Shown piece by piece: positions 1-5,280 of a stretch of 5,280 nt of DNA. The notes below the pieces were generated by a model, which was given only the letters and a program-made list of their open reading frames with translations, was not told the DNA's origin and did no database searches. Every line of letters begins with the position of its first letter. Within the stretch, counting starts at the first letter, position 1. This stretch comes from Chloroflexota bacterium (GTDB taxonomy: Bacteria > Chloroflexota > Anaerolineae > Caldilineales > Caldilineaceae). Both the position numbers and the translations under genes were made by a program. The stretch lies in assembly GCA_003577005.1 (NCBI GenBank), contig QEUW01000493.1, forward strand, positions 1-5,280, written 5' to 3'.

Positions 1-132
1 GCGCAAACCGTTGAAGACCTCACGCAGCGAGTATTCGCGCTGCGGGGCCTCTTCCGTCATCAAAGTCAGGTATGGTGCGACCAGCGCCCATTCGTCATCG
101 CTCACGTCACTCGGGTATGCTTTGCGGTTCAT
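1..132 (-). CDS. IS5-family transposase, N-terminal part only (cut by window edge)
   Basis: Reading the minus strand from the ATG at 132-130 gives 44 residues that start MNRKAYPSDVSDDEWALVAP and end with LREVFNGLR at the window edge. The pattern YPSD-x-SD-x-EW, followed by a short hydrophobic stretch and a LREV-(F/L)-N segment, is the usual start of IS5-family (IS427-like) transposases, the DUF4096-type N-terminal domain. This domain precedes the DDE catalytic core, which lies outside the window, so activity cannot be judged. A purine-rich GAGGG sits directly before the ATG, closer than an ideal ribosome binding site. The element end appears to lie about 40 bases upstream, near 171-173. The family is clear from the motif; the subgroup is an inference. 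Confidence 0.85.
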   Translation of the reverse strand, partial: MNRKAYPSDVSDDEWALVAPYLTLMTEEAPQREYSLREVFNGLR

Positions 133-153
133 CCCTCAAGCTTCCCCGCTCGG

Positions 154-173
154 TCAAGTGCATAACAGCCTCT
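154..173 (-). mobile_element. Probable terminal inverted repeat end of the IS5-type element
   Basis: On the minus strand the sequence AGGCTGTTATGCACTTG lies about 40 bases upstream of the transposase start. A GGCTGTT-type tip at this distance is common for IS5/IS427-like ends. The bases at the edge read CTAT (170-175 region, within CCTCTATCTGG). This fits the NTAN target duplication known for the IS427 subgroup. The other end of the element is outside the window, so neither the matching repeat nor the duplicated target can be seen. The exact boundary is uncertain by a few bases. Confidence 0.45.
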
Positions 174-427
174 ATCTGGTCTCGGACGATCCCACCGGCG
201 GCTGGACGAAGCCGGCCAACTACGAACTGCTCACTCAATGGACCTGTGCCAGCGAGCATCCTACGTTTGACAGCACAACCTACATGTTTTACGTCGTCCA
301 AGAAGAGGTGGCCGGGATCTGGGGCGCATCGTTCTTCGACGTCTACCTGAACGATGGTTTTCACCCGAATGACCGCTCGGCCAGCGATATCGCGTCAGCA
401 GGCAACCCGGACGTGAGGCCGGCGTAA
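172..427 (+). pseudogene. Fragment resembling a glycoside-hydrolase (GH43-like) beta-propeller, interrupted by the IS
   Basis: From the IS edge the plus strand stays open to a TAA at 425-427. It encodes YLVSDDPTGGWTKPANYELL followed by an aromatic-rich stretch ending near DVYLNDGFHP. A 'YLV-SDDPTG-W' segment is typical of blades in GH43-type and related five-bladed sugar hydrolases. The codons have high GC at the third position (roughly three quarters by eye), clearly higher than the opposite-strand frame, which supports real coding ancestry. There is no start codon of its own: the frame enters from inside the IS end, so the gene was probably split by insertion. The last 20 or so codons overlap the tail of the 361-618 minus-strand gene and are probably not native. 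Family assignment is tentative, because the fragment is only about 65 residues and holds no catalytic residue I can place. Confidence 0.35.
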
Positions 428-618
428 TACCAGGCGATCTTGCCTTCACCATCGGCGTCTATCGCAGGCTGAGCTAGACGGAAGCTGAGCATCTCTTCGT
501 CATGCGGCGGCGCAGATGTGACTACGAGCCACTGCGGCTCACCCTCGTCGGTCCCCGGATCCACCGGCAGATAGTAGGCTTCACCGTCGTCGGAAAAGAT
601 CGGCTCACCGTGGTCCAT
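361..618 (-). CDS. Hypothetical small acidic protein, 85 residues
   Basis: I do not recognise this protein. It begins MDHGEPIFSDDGEAYYLPVD, is rich in Asp and Glu, and ends with SLAERSFG before a TGA. It has no membrane segment, signal peptide or Cys/His metal cluster. Third-position GC is high, as in the neighbouring genes, and the sequence alternates polar and aromatic residues like a folded domain (for example the segment KIAWYYAGL), so I think it is coding. The ATG at 618 is preceded only by a weak GAG. The frame stays open upstream for another 49 codons to a stop near 766, with no ATG, GTG or TTG, so the visible protein could be the rear part of a longer, damaged gene. It runs opposite to the fragment at 172-427 and overlaps its tail. 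Function unknown. Confidence 0.5.
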   Translation of the reverse strand: MDHGEPIFSDDGEAYYLPVDPGTDEGEPQWLVVTSAPPHDEEMLSFRLAQPAIDADGEGKIAWYYAGLTSGLPADAISLAERSFG

Positions 619-670
619 CTGCTCAAGCGCGACGAATGAGCAGCCGGAGGCCGGTGAGGTACGGCTGCTC
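619..670 (-). promoter_or_regulatory. Two mutually exclusive inverted repeats just upstream of the 618 start
   Basis: On the minus strand, GAGCAGCCG (670-662) can pair with CGGCTGCTC (646-638), a 9-bp stem with a 15-base loop. The partly overlapping CTGCTCA (643-637) can instead pair with TGAGCAG (625-619), a 7-bp stem with an 11-base loop that directly abuts the ATG at 618-616. The two stems cannot form together, and the second would cover the weak ribosome-binding region of the small hypothetical gene. This resembles a translational switch in form, but the bases are also in an open reading frame and the stems are short, so chance is quite possible. Confidence 0.25.
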
Positions 671-821
671 TTGCCCCTGCTCAGACGACTTGACTGAAAT
701 CCGAAATTGAACTGGTCTTTACGCGCTGAGTGCTCTGCTTCATATGCTCGTCAATGGCCTGAGACTTGCGTGCAGCGTCCGTTGTACTTCATGTGGTGCT
801 GAGGCAGGAAATGCGCCTGGG

Positions 822-868
822 AAGCCATGGTTCGCACTCCATCCCCTATGGAGTGCGAACCATGGCTT
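822..868 (+). terminator. Perfect 21-bp hairpin with 5-base loop; possible intrinsic terminator on the plus strand
   Basis: The arm 822-842 (starting AAGCCATGG, ending GCACTCCAT) is exactly complementary to 848-868, with the loop CCCCT at 843-847. On the plus strand the right arm runs into a T-run at 867-871, as in a Rho-independent terminator. In the minus direction, which is that of the dehydrogenase ending at 956, the hairpin is followed by CCC and not by U's. It would then act as a 3' stem that stabilises or processes the message rather than as a standard terminator. A stem of 21 bp without mismatch is much longer than most terminators, so a repeat element or a protein-binding palindrome are alternatives. 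Confidence 0.5.
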
Positions 869-955
869 TTTGTGGCCTCATTCCTTGTCAGCCACGCGTC
901 GGGGATAGGGGCCGCAGGGGAGGTCGCCACAGCATTGTTGCCGGCTCTGGCGCAA

Positions 956-1975
956 CTACGCCCATTCAAAGACCACTTTGCCGGTGGCCCCGCTGTCAAA
1001 CAACGTGAACGCCTCCGGCGCGCGCTCGATGGGGAAGCGGTGCGTGATAATCGCCTCCAGTGGCACCTGGTGGTCCAGGACGAAGCGCAACATCTCCCAG
1101 TACATGGGCAGCGGCAGCACGAACGACCCCATCAGCGTCGCCTGCTTGCCAATGATCTGCATCGGGTTGAGCGTCTTGTCCTGGCTGCCGATGCCCACAA
1201 AGACGGCACGCCCGCCCAGGCGCAGCGACTCGACCGCGCCATTCTGTCCAGGCGCACTGCCCGAGGTTTCGTAGGCGGCGTGCGCGCCCTCGCCGTGGGT
1301 GAGTTCTTTGATGGCAGCAACCGCATCGTCCTGGGCAGGATCGATGGCGGCATCAGCCCCCAGAGAGAGCGCCAGGTCACGGCGCAGCGCCACCGGCTCG
1401 ACCACGACCACATGTGCGCCCATGGCCTTGGCAAACAGCGTGCCCGCCAGCCCGACCGGCCCCTGGCCAAAGATCGCCACTGTGTCCGCCCCCGACAGCC
1501 TGAGCTTGCTGATGGACGAGAAGGCGGTGCCGGCGTTGCATGCCATCATCGCGCCCACGGCAAAGCTGAGCTCGTCGGGCAGCGGGCAGCAGTTGCGCGC
1601 ATCGGTGAGGATGTAGTCGGCGTCCGAGCCGTGGATCGGGCCGCCGTAGCCACGGCGCTCAGCACACCACATCAAGTTGCCGCCCAGACACTGGGGGCAG
1701 TGACCGCAGCCGCGGTAATGATAGACTGAGACGCGGTCGCCGACCTGCACATGGGTCACACCAGGGCCCACCGCCTGGACGACGCCGCTCGGTTCGTGAC
1801 CGGGGATGGTTTCGTTGCCGGCGCGCTCCTCGACCGACTGGCGGTAGAGGTGCAAATCGCTGCCACACAGCCCGCCAGCCCGCAGTTGGACCACGACCTC
1901 GCCGGGACCCGCCATCGGGTCCGGATAGTCGCGCACTTCAGCCTGCCGCCCTCCTAAAAAGACGACACCACGCAT
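956..1975 (-). CDS. Zinc-dependent medium-chain alcohol dehydrogenase
   Basis: This 339-residue protein is a complete medium-chain dehydrogenase/reductase of the zinc alcohol/polyol dehydrogenase type, cytosolic and NAD(P)-dependent. The catalytic zinc site is visible as Cys37 in GLCGSDLHLY, His60-Glu61 in PGHEPSG, and probably Cys146 in MMACNAGTAF. The structural zinc ligands are Cys90, 93, 96 and 104 in YRGCGHCPQC...MWC. The cofactor fold carries FGQGPVGLAG at 169-178. Glu193 at the end of the second strand (VVVEP) favours NAD over NADP, by family rule. Length is normal for the family. The ATG at 1975 has a strong ribosome binding site, GAGGGAG, some six bases upstream. The gene lies 62 bases downstream of the methyltransferase on the same strand, so co-transcription is likely. 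The substrate (an alcohol, a polyol or threonine-like compound) cannot be read from the sequence. Confidence 0.95.
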   Translation of the reverse strand: MRGVVFLGGRQAEVRDYPDPMAGPGEVVVQLRAGGLCGSDLHLYRQSVEERAGNETIPGHEPSGVVQAVGPGVTHVQVGDRVSVYHYRGCGHCPQCLGGNLMWCAERRGYGGPIHGSDADYILTDARNCCPLPDELSFAVGAMMACNAGTAFSSISKLRLSGADTVAIFGQGPVGLAGTLFAKAMGAHVVVVEPVALRRDLALSLGADAAIDPAQDDAVAAIKELTHGEGAHAAYETSGSAPGQNGAVESLRLGGRAVFVGIGSQDKTLNPMQIIGKQATLMGSFVLPLPMYWEMLRFVLDHQVPLEAIITHRFPIERAPEAFTLFDSGATGKVVFEWA

Positions 1976-1994
1976 ATCTGTTCTCCCTCTTGTA
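1976..1994 (-). promoter_or_regulatory. Ribosome binding site of the dehydrogenase
   Basis: On the minus strand, AAGAGGGAGAACAGAT directly precedes the ATG at 1975. GAGGGAG is a near-consensus Shine-Dalgarno sequence at suitable spacing. It is the strongest such site in the minus-strand block and fixes the dehydrogenase start. Confidence 0.7.
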
Positions 1995-2037
1995 TGTTGA
2001 CATCCGTTTGGGTGGCGCGCTTGCGCCGATACTGCAG

Positions 2038-3078
2038 TTACGCTGTACTAGCGATCAGGAGTGCTTGGTTTGGGAAAGGAAATGGTTTGCGCTCTACCTG
2101 TGTGAAACCGGCCCCTTTTAACCACCGGATCAACTCTGCCGCAGTGTAGTACGTTGCGCCGGTATGATGGATCATCTGGTTCAGCGCGCCCAGGGCTACG
2201 CTCAACGGCCCGCACTTGTCGTCATCCAACACGGCATCCAAGACCACTAAAATGCCCTTTGTGTGCAGCGCCGCACGGGTCTTGCGCAAGAGCTGCTGCA
2301 CATGCTCGTCATCTTCCTGATGGAGGACATTGCAGAGCAAGATGACATCCTGGCCCGCGGGCAGCGGATGCTGATGATAGTCGACGCCCACCGTCTGAAT
2401 CTGCCCGGCAAGGTGGCTTTGTGCCAGGAGATCTTGGGCGACAGCGATCACGTCGGGGAAGTCGAGCAGCGTCGCATGTAATGCTGGATAGCGCTGGCAA
2501 AAGGCCAAGGCAAACGTTCCCACCCCACTGCCAATATCAAGCAGCAACTTGGCCGCACGCAGATCCACAGCGCCGGCGACGGTTTGGGCCACGGGAATGG
2601 CGGCGCGGTGCATTTCCATGTGAAAGGCGCGCAATGCCTCTGCGCCTTTTTCGCGCTGCGAGGGGGCCGCCGCTTCGCCGTTGCGGATGACTTGGCCGAG
2701 GCTCTCCCAGTCTCGATACAGACCCGACGCGCCTGCCAGCAACGGGCTGAGATTACCCGGACGATCGGCGGCCAGCAGATCGGCAGCCGAATCTACCGTC
2801 CGGTAGCCGCGGTCGGTCCTCTCAATCAGGTGCAAGGATGTACAGACTACCAGCAGCGCTTCCAGTCCGCGCCGATCCACCTTGAGTCGAGTCGCCAGTT
2901 CGCGCATATGCACTGGCCCAGATGCTAGATGCGTGAAGAGGTCGAGTTCGGCTGCCACTTGGAGCGCGCGCGCGACCATGAAGTGGCCTATAGCCAATTC
3001 CTGCAGAGCAGCTCCGGACCAGCGTCGGGACGGCGCATTCGCTTGCGCATTCAGTTGTCCATGTGGCTTTTTGCTCAC
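2038..3078 (-). CDS. SAM-dependent methyltransferase, O-methyltransferase family 2 (COMT/HIOMT-like)
   Basis: The 346-residue protein has the two-domain plan of family-2 O-methyltransferases. Residues about 24-95 form a winged-helix dimerisation domain (LDLFTHLASG, then MRELATRLKVDRRGLEALL, a pattern typical of this domain). Residues about 150-345 form the Rossmann catalytic domain. SAM-binding motif I is LLLDIGSGVGTF at 178-189. The acidic loop that binds the SAM ribose is LLDFPDV at 204-210. The likely catalytic base is His253 in CNVLHQEDDEH, where plant enzymes have an HDW-type motif. The family methylates hydroxyl groups of small aromatic or polyketide-like molecules; related bacterial members act on carotenoids, bacteriochlorophyll or antibiotics. 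The substrate is not evident here. The start is GTG (3078-3076); an in-frame stop 15 bases upstream excludes a longer form, and no good Shine-Dalgarno is visible. The gap to the permease upstream is 84 bases. Confidence 0.9.
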   Translation of the reverse strand: MSKKPHGQLNAQANAPSRRWSGAALQELAIGHFMVARALQVAAELDLFTHLASGPVHMRELATRLKVDRRGLEALLVVCTSLHLIERTDRGYRTVDSAADLLAADRPGNLSPLLAGASGLYRDWESLGQVIRNGEAAAPSQREKGAEALRAFHMEMHRAAIPVAQTVAGAVDLRAAKLLLDIGSGVGTFALAFCQRYPALHATLLDFPDVIAVAQDLLAQSHLAGQIQTVGVDYHQHPLPAGQDVILLCNVLHQEDDEHVQQLLRKTRAALHTKGILVVLDAVLDDDKCGPLSVALGALNQMIHHTGATYYTAAELIRWLKGAGFTQVERKPFPFPNQALLIASTA

Positions 3079-3162
3079 GACACGTTCGCTCTACATGACT
3101 GGAGCATGGTGCGGCCGCCGTCCTCTCGCCTACTAGGCGGAGATGAGTGGCCCTACCCTATG
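3079..3162 (-). other. Spacer between the permease and methyltransferase genes
   Basis: This 84-base gap has no clear -35/-10 promoter and no terminator. The only structure is a weak GCC/GGC-type inverted repeat at 3127-3139 (CGCC, loop TACTA, GGCG) with no U-run. Nothing in it shows that the methyltransferase has its own promoter, so read-through from the permease is the simplest view. Confidence 0.3.
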
Positions 3163-4128
3163 TTAGCCTTTTATCGCACCCGCTGTCAGGCCAGCAATGA
3201 GATAGCGCTGCAACAATACAAACACGACCACCACCGGGATCGTGATCACGATCCCCTCCGCGAGCAGCAGTGCGTAGTTGGTGTTCGACACCTGCGACGT
3301 CACCAGTTGCGAGATGTGGACTGCCACCGTCATGGCAGCCGGCCCCTGCGTGATGACCATGGCAAAGAGCAGGTCGTTCCAGGCCAAGATAAAGGCGAAT
3401 AGACCCACGGTGAGTACCCCAGGAATCGACAAGGGCAACACGACGCGCAGGAACGCCTGAAGCCGGTTACAGCCGTCGATGAGTGCTGCTTCCTCCAACT
3501 CCACTGGGAAGCTGCTAAAGAACCCGCGCAGAAAAAGTGTGCAGAATGGCACAGAGAAGGTAGCAAACCCGATGATTAACCCAGTATAGCTGTTGATCAG
3601 CCGAATATGCAGCAGATCTTGTAGCTGGCGCATGATAACGAAGAGCGGGATAACCAGCAGAACGCCAGGCAACATTTGAGACACGACCAAAGAGATGGTG
3701 ATAGCATCTTTGAATCGATAGCGAAAACGCGCTAGGCTGTAGGCCGTCATGCTGGTGATGACAATCGAAACTAGAGGCGTTAGGATTGCCACAATAATAG
3801 AGTTGCGCAGTGTCTGCATAAAGATACTCTGGTGCATTAGCGCGCGGAAATTGTCAAAGGTAATCTGCTTAGGCCAGAAGGTCGGCGTCAACGTATACAG
3901 CTGGTCGAACGGTTTGAGAGCCGAGGCAATGGCCCAGTAGAACGGGAAGATCGCAAAGGCCAGCAAAATCCAAATGGCGCCGTGGGTGAGCGCGCTCGCG
4001 GCCACTCGACGCAGGCGTGCTGCTCGTCTACGCTGCGCGACGCTTTGGGGGAGCTGTGTGGTCAAGGCTTGATTGTCAGTACTCATCACCTGGTATCTCT
4101 CGATCAATTGCGTAGAGTTCGGCCCCAA
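3163..4128 (-). CDS. Sugar ABC transporter permease, MalG-like (CUT1 family)
   Basis: This is the second inner-membrane subunit of a CUT1-type sugar importer. Six hydrophobic segments are visible at about 48-70, 107-132, 142-166, 180-203, 236-260 and 288-312. The cytoplasmic EAA loop that docks onto the ATPase is present and intact: EEAALIDG at 212-219, followed by the conserved VVLPLSIPG at 229-237. The C-terminus LIAGLTAGAIKG is the usual end of MalG-type permeases. The longest form starts at TTG (4128), with AGAGGG four bases upstream. The ATG at codon 15 (4086) follows CCAGGTG and gives 307 residues, closer to the family's usual 280-300, so it may be the true start. The gap to the upstream permease stop is only 8 bases. 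The substrate cannot be told without the binding protein. Confidence 0.94.
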   Translation of the reverse strand: MGPNSTQLIERYQVMSTDNQALTTQLPQSVAQRRRAARLRRVAASALTHGAIWILLAFAIFPFYWAIASALKPFDQLYTLTPTFWPKQITFDNFRALMHQSIFMQTLRNSIIVAILTPLVSIVITSMTAYSLARFRYRFKDAITISLVVSQMLPGVLLVIPLFVIMRQLQDLLHIRLINSYTGLIIGFATFSVPFCTLFLRGFFSSFPVELEEAALIDGCNRLQAFLRVVLPLSIPGVLTVGLFAFILAWNDLLFAMVITQGPAAMTVAVHISQLVTSQVSNTNYALLLAEGIVITIPVVVVFVLLQRYLIAGLTAGAIKG

Positions 4129-4136
4129 TAAGCCCT

Positions 4137-4775
4137 CTAGGTCGTGTCGGCGCGCACACGGCGCACATAGATCACGGTGAAGACCATCATGATCAGCATC
4201 AGGATCACGGCGATTGCTGCGGCGTAGCCCGTCCGGTCAAAGCGGCTATAGGTCTGGTAGACCAAGGGGGTGAGTGTCATCGTATAGTCGGGTGGCGGCC
4301 CACCTTGGGTCAGGATCCAGATGCTGGTGAAGTCATTTGCTGTCCAGATGGTTTCCAACAAGACCAAGACAAAGAGAACGGGGCGCAGCAAAGGCAACGT
4401 GATATGCCAGAAGGAGGTCAAAGGGGATGTGCCGTCTATTTCGCCGGCCTCATAGACCTCGCGCGGAATTACCTGCAGACCGGCAAGGATCACGGCATAG
4501 GCAAACGGGTAGCCTTTCCACCAGGCGATCACAAAGATCGACGGCCAGACCCAGGCTTTCTCGGCCAAGAAGATCACATACTGGTCGATGAATCCGAGGC
4601 GGTATAAGATATAGTTGAGTACGCCATAGCCACCGTCAAAGATCCAGCGCCAGACCACGCCAGCCGCCACAACGGGCATAACCCAGGGTATCAGCGCCAA
4701 GGCGCGATAGATCCCCCGAAAGCGGATCGGCTTGTTGAGCAGCAGTGCCAACGCCACCTGCGCCACCACGAAGAC
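4137..4775 (-). CDS. Sugar ABC transporter permease, MalF/UgpA-like, 5' end missing at a sequence junction
   Basis: About 212 native residues remain, from [14 protein letters not shown] to the C-terminus RVRADTT. The match includes the second membrane segment with [20 protein letters not shown], the next segment starting [13 protein letters not shown], and the EAA loop ([10 protein letters not shown], with EAG in place of EAA, then ITLPLLRP). It also includes [12 protein letters not shown], typical of MalF-like partners. Family members are about 290-300 residues, so 80-90 residues are missing, with the first membrane segment and most of the first periplasmic loop. The frame stays open past 4775 to an ATG at 4868. 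Those residues (Gly/Arg-rich, for example [16 protein letters not shown]) do not look like a permease and read antisense through the leader of rpmB. The gene is therefore broken by the junction and probably non-functional as shown. Confidence 0.88.
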   Translation of the reverse strand, partial: VFVVAQVALALLLNKPIRFRGIYRALALIPWVMPVVAAGVVWRWIFDGGYGVLNYILYRLGFIDQYVIFLAEKAWVWPSIFVIAWWKGYPFAYAVILAGLQVIPREVYEAGEIDGTSPLTSFWHITLPLLRPVLFVLVLLETIWTANDFTSIWILTQGGPPPDYTMTLTPLVYQTYSRFDRTGYAAAIAVILMLIMMVFTVIYVRRVRADTT

Positions 4776-4777
4776 AC

Positions 4778-4796
4778 GGCGCAAGGCGCCTGCGCC
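4778..4796. repeat. GC-rich inverted repeat at the junction
   Basis: GGCGCA (4778-4783) pairs with TGCGCC (4791-4796) around the centre AGGCGCC, which holds its own palindrome GGCGCC. The repeat lies exactly where the permease reading frame ceases to match its family. It could have promoted a template switch or recombination, or simply be GC-rich leader sequence. Confidence 0.4.
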
Positions 4797-4902
4797 TATA
4801 CCGCCCCCTCTCGCGCGGGGGCCAAGTTCCCGCGCGCAATTGTTTCTGCGCCCCGGCGCATTCTTCACAGCGCGGGACGCCGCGCGGGCAAAGGATCAGA
4901 CG
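4797..4902 (+). promoter_or_regulatory. rpmB leader with two GC hairpins and ribosome binding site
   Basis: The leader is very GC-rich. CGCGCGGG (4812-4819) pairs with CCCGCGCG (4829-4836) around a 9-base loop. TGCGCC (4847-4852) pairs with GGCGCA (4855-4860). Neither is followed by a U-run, so they are not clear terminators. A good Shine-Dalgarno, AAAGGA (4890-4895), lies 7 bases before the ATG. No -35/-10 pair is convincing; the promoter may have been lost at the junction or lie within this stretch. Confidence 0.45.
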
Positions 4903-5202
4903 ATGTCGCGTCGTTGCGAACTCACCGGTGTCGGCCCCATGGTCGGCCACAACGTGAGCCACTCGAACATCAAGACCAAGCGCCGGTTCCTGCCGTCGCT
5001 GCGCGACACCGCGCTGGCCTCCGAGTCGCTGGGTCAGACCTTCCGTCTGAAGATCTCCAACGCGGCCCTGCGCACGCTGGACTTCAAGGGCGGCCTGGAC
5101 GCCTACCTGGTCAAGGCCAAGGACGAGAAGCTCTCGACCCGCGCCCAGCGCATCAAGCGCCAGGTGAAGGCCAAGCTGGCGGCGAACCAACCGGCGGCGT
5201 AA
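4903..5202 (+). CDS. rpmB: 50S ribosomal protein L28
   Basis: The gene encodes 99 residues beginning [20 protein letters not shown], followed by [10 protein letters not shown]. This is the signature N-terminus of bacterial L28: C-(E/Q)-L-TG, G-x-NVSH, and (K/R)TKR-x-F-x-PNL-type. The middle segment [23 protein letters not shown] and the Lys/Arg-rich tail with a final PAA are like alphaproteobacterial L28, which is longer than the roughly 62-78-residue form of many other phyla. L28 is an rRNA-binding protein of the large subunit. The ATG at 4903 has AAAGGA 7 bases upstream, which excludes the longer open frame that begins near 4732. It is complete and followed by its own terminator. The neighbours to the left are unrelated in strand, composition and apparent lineage. 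Confidence 0.96.
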   Translation: MSRRCELTGVGPMVGHNVSHSNIKTKRRFLPSLRDTALASESLGQTFRLKISNAALRTLDFKGGLDAYLVKAKDEKLSTRAQRIKRQVKAKLAANQPAA

Positions 5203-5226
5203 GCCGCAGGGGCTAAACGGGCTAGG

Positions 5227-5257
5227 AAGGCCGGCGGCGACGCCGGCCTTTTTCTTT
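5227..5257 (+). terminator. Rho-independent terminator of rpmB
   Basis: AAGGCCGGCG (5227-5236) pairs perfectly with CGCCGGCCTT (5241-5250) around the tetraloop GCGA, followed by TTTTTCTTT (5249-5257). The 10-bp GC-rich stem and U-run lie 24 bases after the rpmB stop, so rpmB appears to be transcribed on its own. Confidence 0.9.
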
Positions 5258-5280
5258 GCCCGCCGTGGACCGCGCACGAC

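Larger units (their letters stand above)
619..955. other. Stretch without a convincing gene between the small hypothetical protein and the dehydrogenase
   Basis: No frame here gives a full-length protein with a start and family-like sequence. On the minus strand one frame between about 681 and 789 has coding-like composition (AIDEHMKQSTQRVKTSSISD, ending at the TGA 683-681). Its only ATG, at 743, leaves 20 residues and there is no ribosome binding site. It may be the remnant of a short protein whose frame is lost at the TGA near 790. The stretch also contains the paired stems at 619-670 and the large palindrome at 822-868. No tRNA or promoter with clear -35/-10 boxes was seen. Confidence 0.4.

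Noticed and set aside
107..364. Minus-strand frame starting at GTG 364 and overlapping the preceding stop as GTGA, like an operon overlap
   Set aside because: Third-position GC is only about half, well below the neighbours. The frame runs into the IS end, and the plus-strand frame over the same bases looks more protein-like.
681..743. 20-residue open frame (ATG at 743) as a small gene
   Set aside because: Very short, with no ribosome binding site, and probably the end of an older frame. Kept only as part of the 619-955 description.
827..1729. A 300-codon open frame on the plus strand opposite the dehydrogenase
   Set aside because: It is antisense to a gene with all zinc and cofactor motifs intact. 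Its own translation is Arg/His/Ala-rich with no family pattern, as expected for the reverse of GC-rich codons.
2014..2027. Small inverted repeat GGCGC/GCGCC between the methyltransferase and dehydrogenase
   Set aside because: A 5-bp stem with a 4-base loop and no U-run is too weak to call a terminator or operator.
4636..5277. A 213-codon open frame on the minus strand over the permease-rpmB junction
   Set aside because: It runs antisense to rpmB and out of frame with the permease. Composition is Arg/Gly/Leu-rich and meaningless; it is a GC artefact.
1..5280. CRISPR array, tRNA, rRNA or toxin-antitoxin module
   Set aside because: No regularly spaced direct repeats, no cloverleaf or rRNA-like stretches, and no recognisable toxin or antitoxin motif were seen on either strand.

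Overview
The window reads as accessory DNA from an environmental bacterium. Most of it (about 360-4775) is a block on the minus strand with high third-position GC. The block has a CUT1-type sugar ABC permease pair, then a small-molecule methyltransferase, then a zinc alcohol dehydrogenase. The mix of sugar-uptake permeases, an IS5-type element and a sugar-hydrolase-like fragment would fit a heterotrophic Chloroflexota or a similar soil or sludge bacterium. That is an inference from gene style only; no marker gene in this block settles it. The last 480-500 bases look different. They are very GC-rich, run on the plus strand, and carry a complete ribosomal protein L28 gene (rpmB) whose sequence resembles Alphaproteobacteria.

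Layout, left to right. 1-132 is the N-terminus of an IS5-family transposase on the minus strand, cut by the window edge, with its probable element end near 171-173. 172-427 is a plus-strand fragment that resembles part of a glycoside-hydrolase beta-propeller and appears broken by the IS. 361-618 is an unrecognised 85-residue minus-strand protein. 619-955 has no convincing gene but holds two competing short inverted repeats and a perfect 21-bp-stem palindrome (822-868). 956-1975 is the zinc dehydrogenase, 2038-3078 the methyltransferase (GTG start), 3163-4128 the MalG-like permease, and 4137 to about 4775 a MalF-like permease that has lost its first 80-90 residues. At about 4770-4800 the permease reading frame stops matching its family. 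Beyond it come an rpmB leader with GC hairpins, rpmB (4903-5202) and an intrinsic terminator (5227-5257).

How the genes fit together. The two permeases are 8 bases apart and would form one heterodimeric membrane channel of a sugar importer, but neither the solute-binding protein nor the ATPase is in view. The methyltransferase and dehydrogenase follow on the same strand with gaps of 84 and 62 bases, so one transcript is plausible. A shared pathway is not shown by the sequence. The junction between the truncated permease and rpmB is the most important thing to check. It is either a chimeric assembly joining two genomes or an unusual recombination. I found no convincing new defence, mobile or RNA system here.
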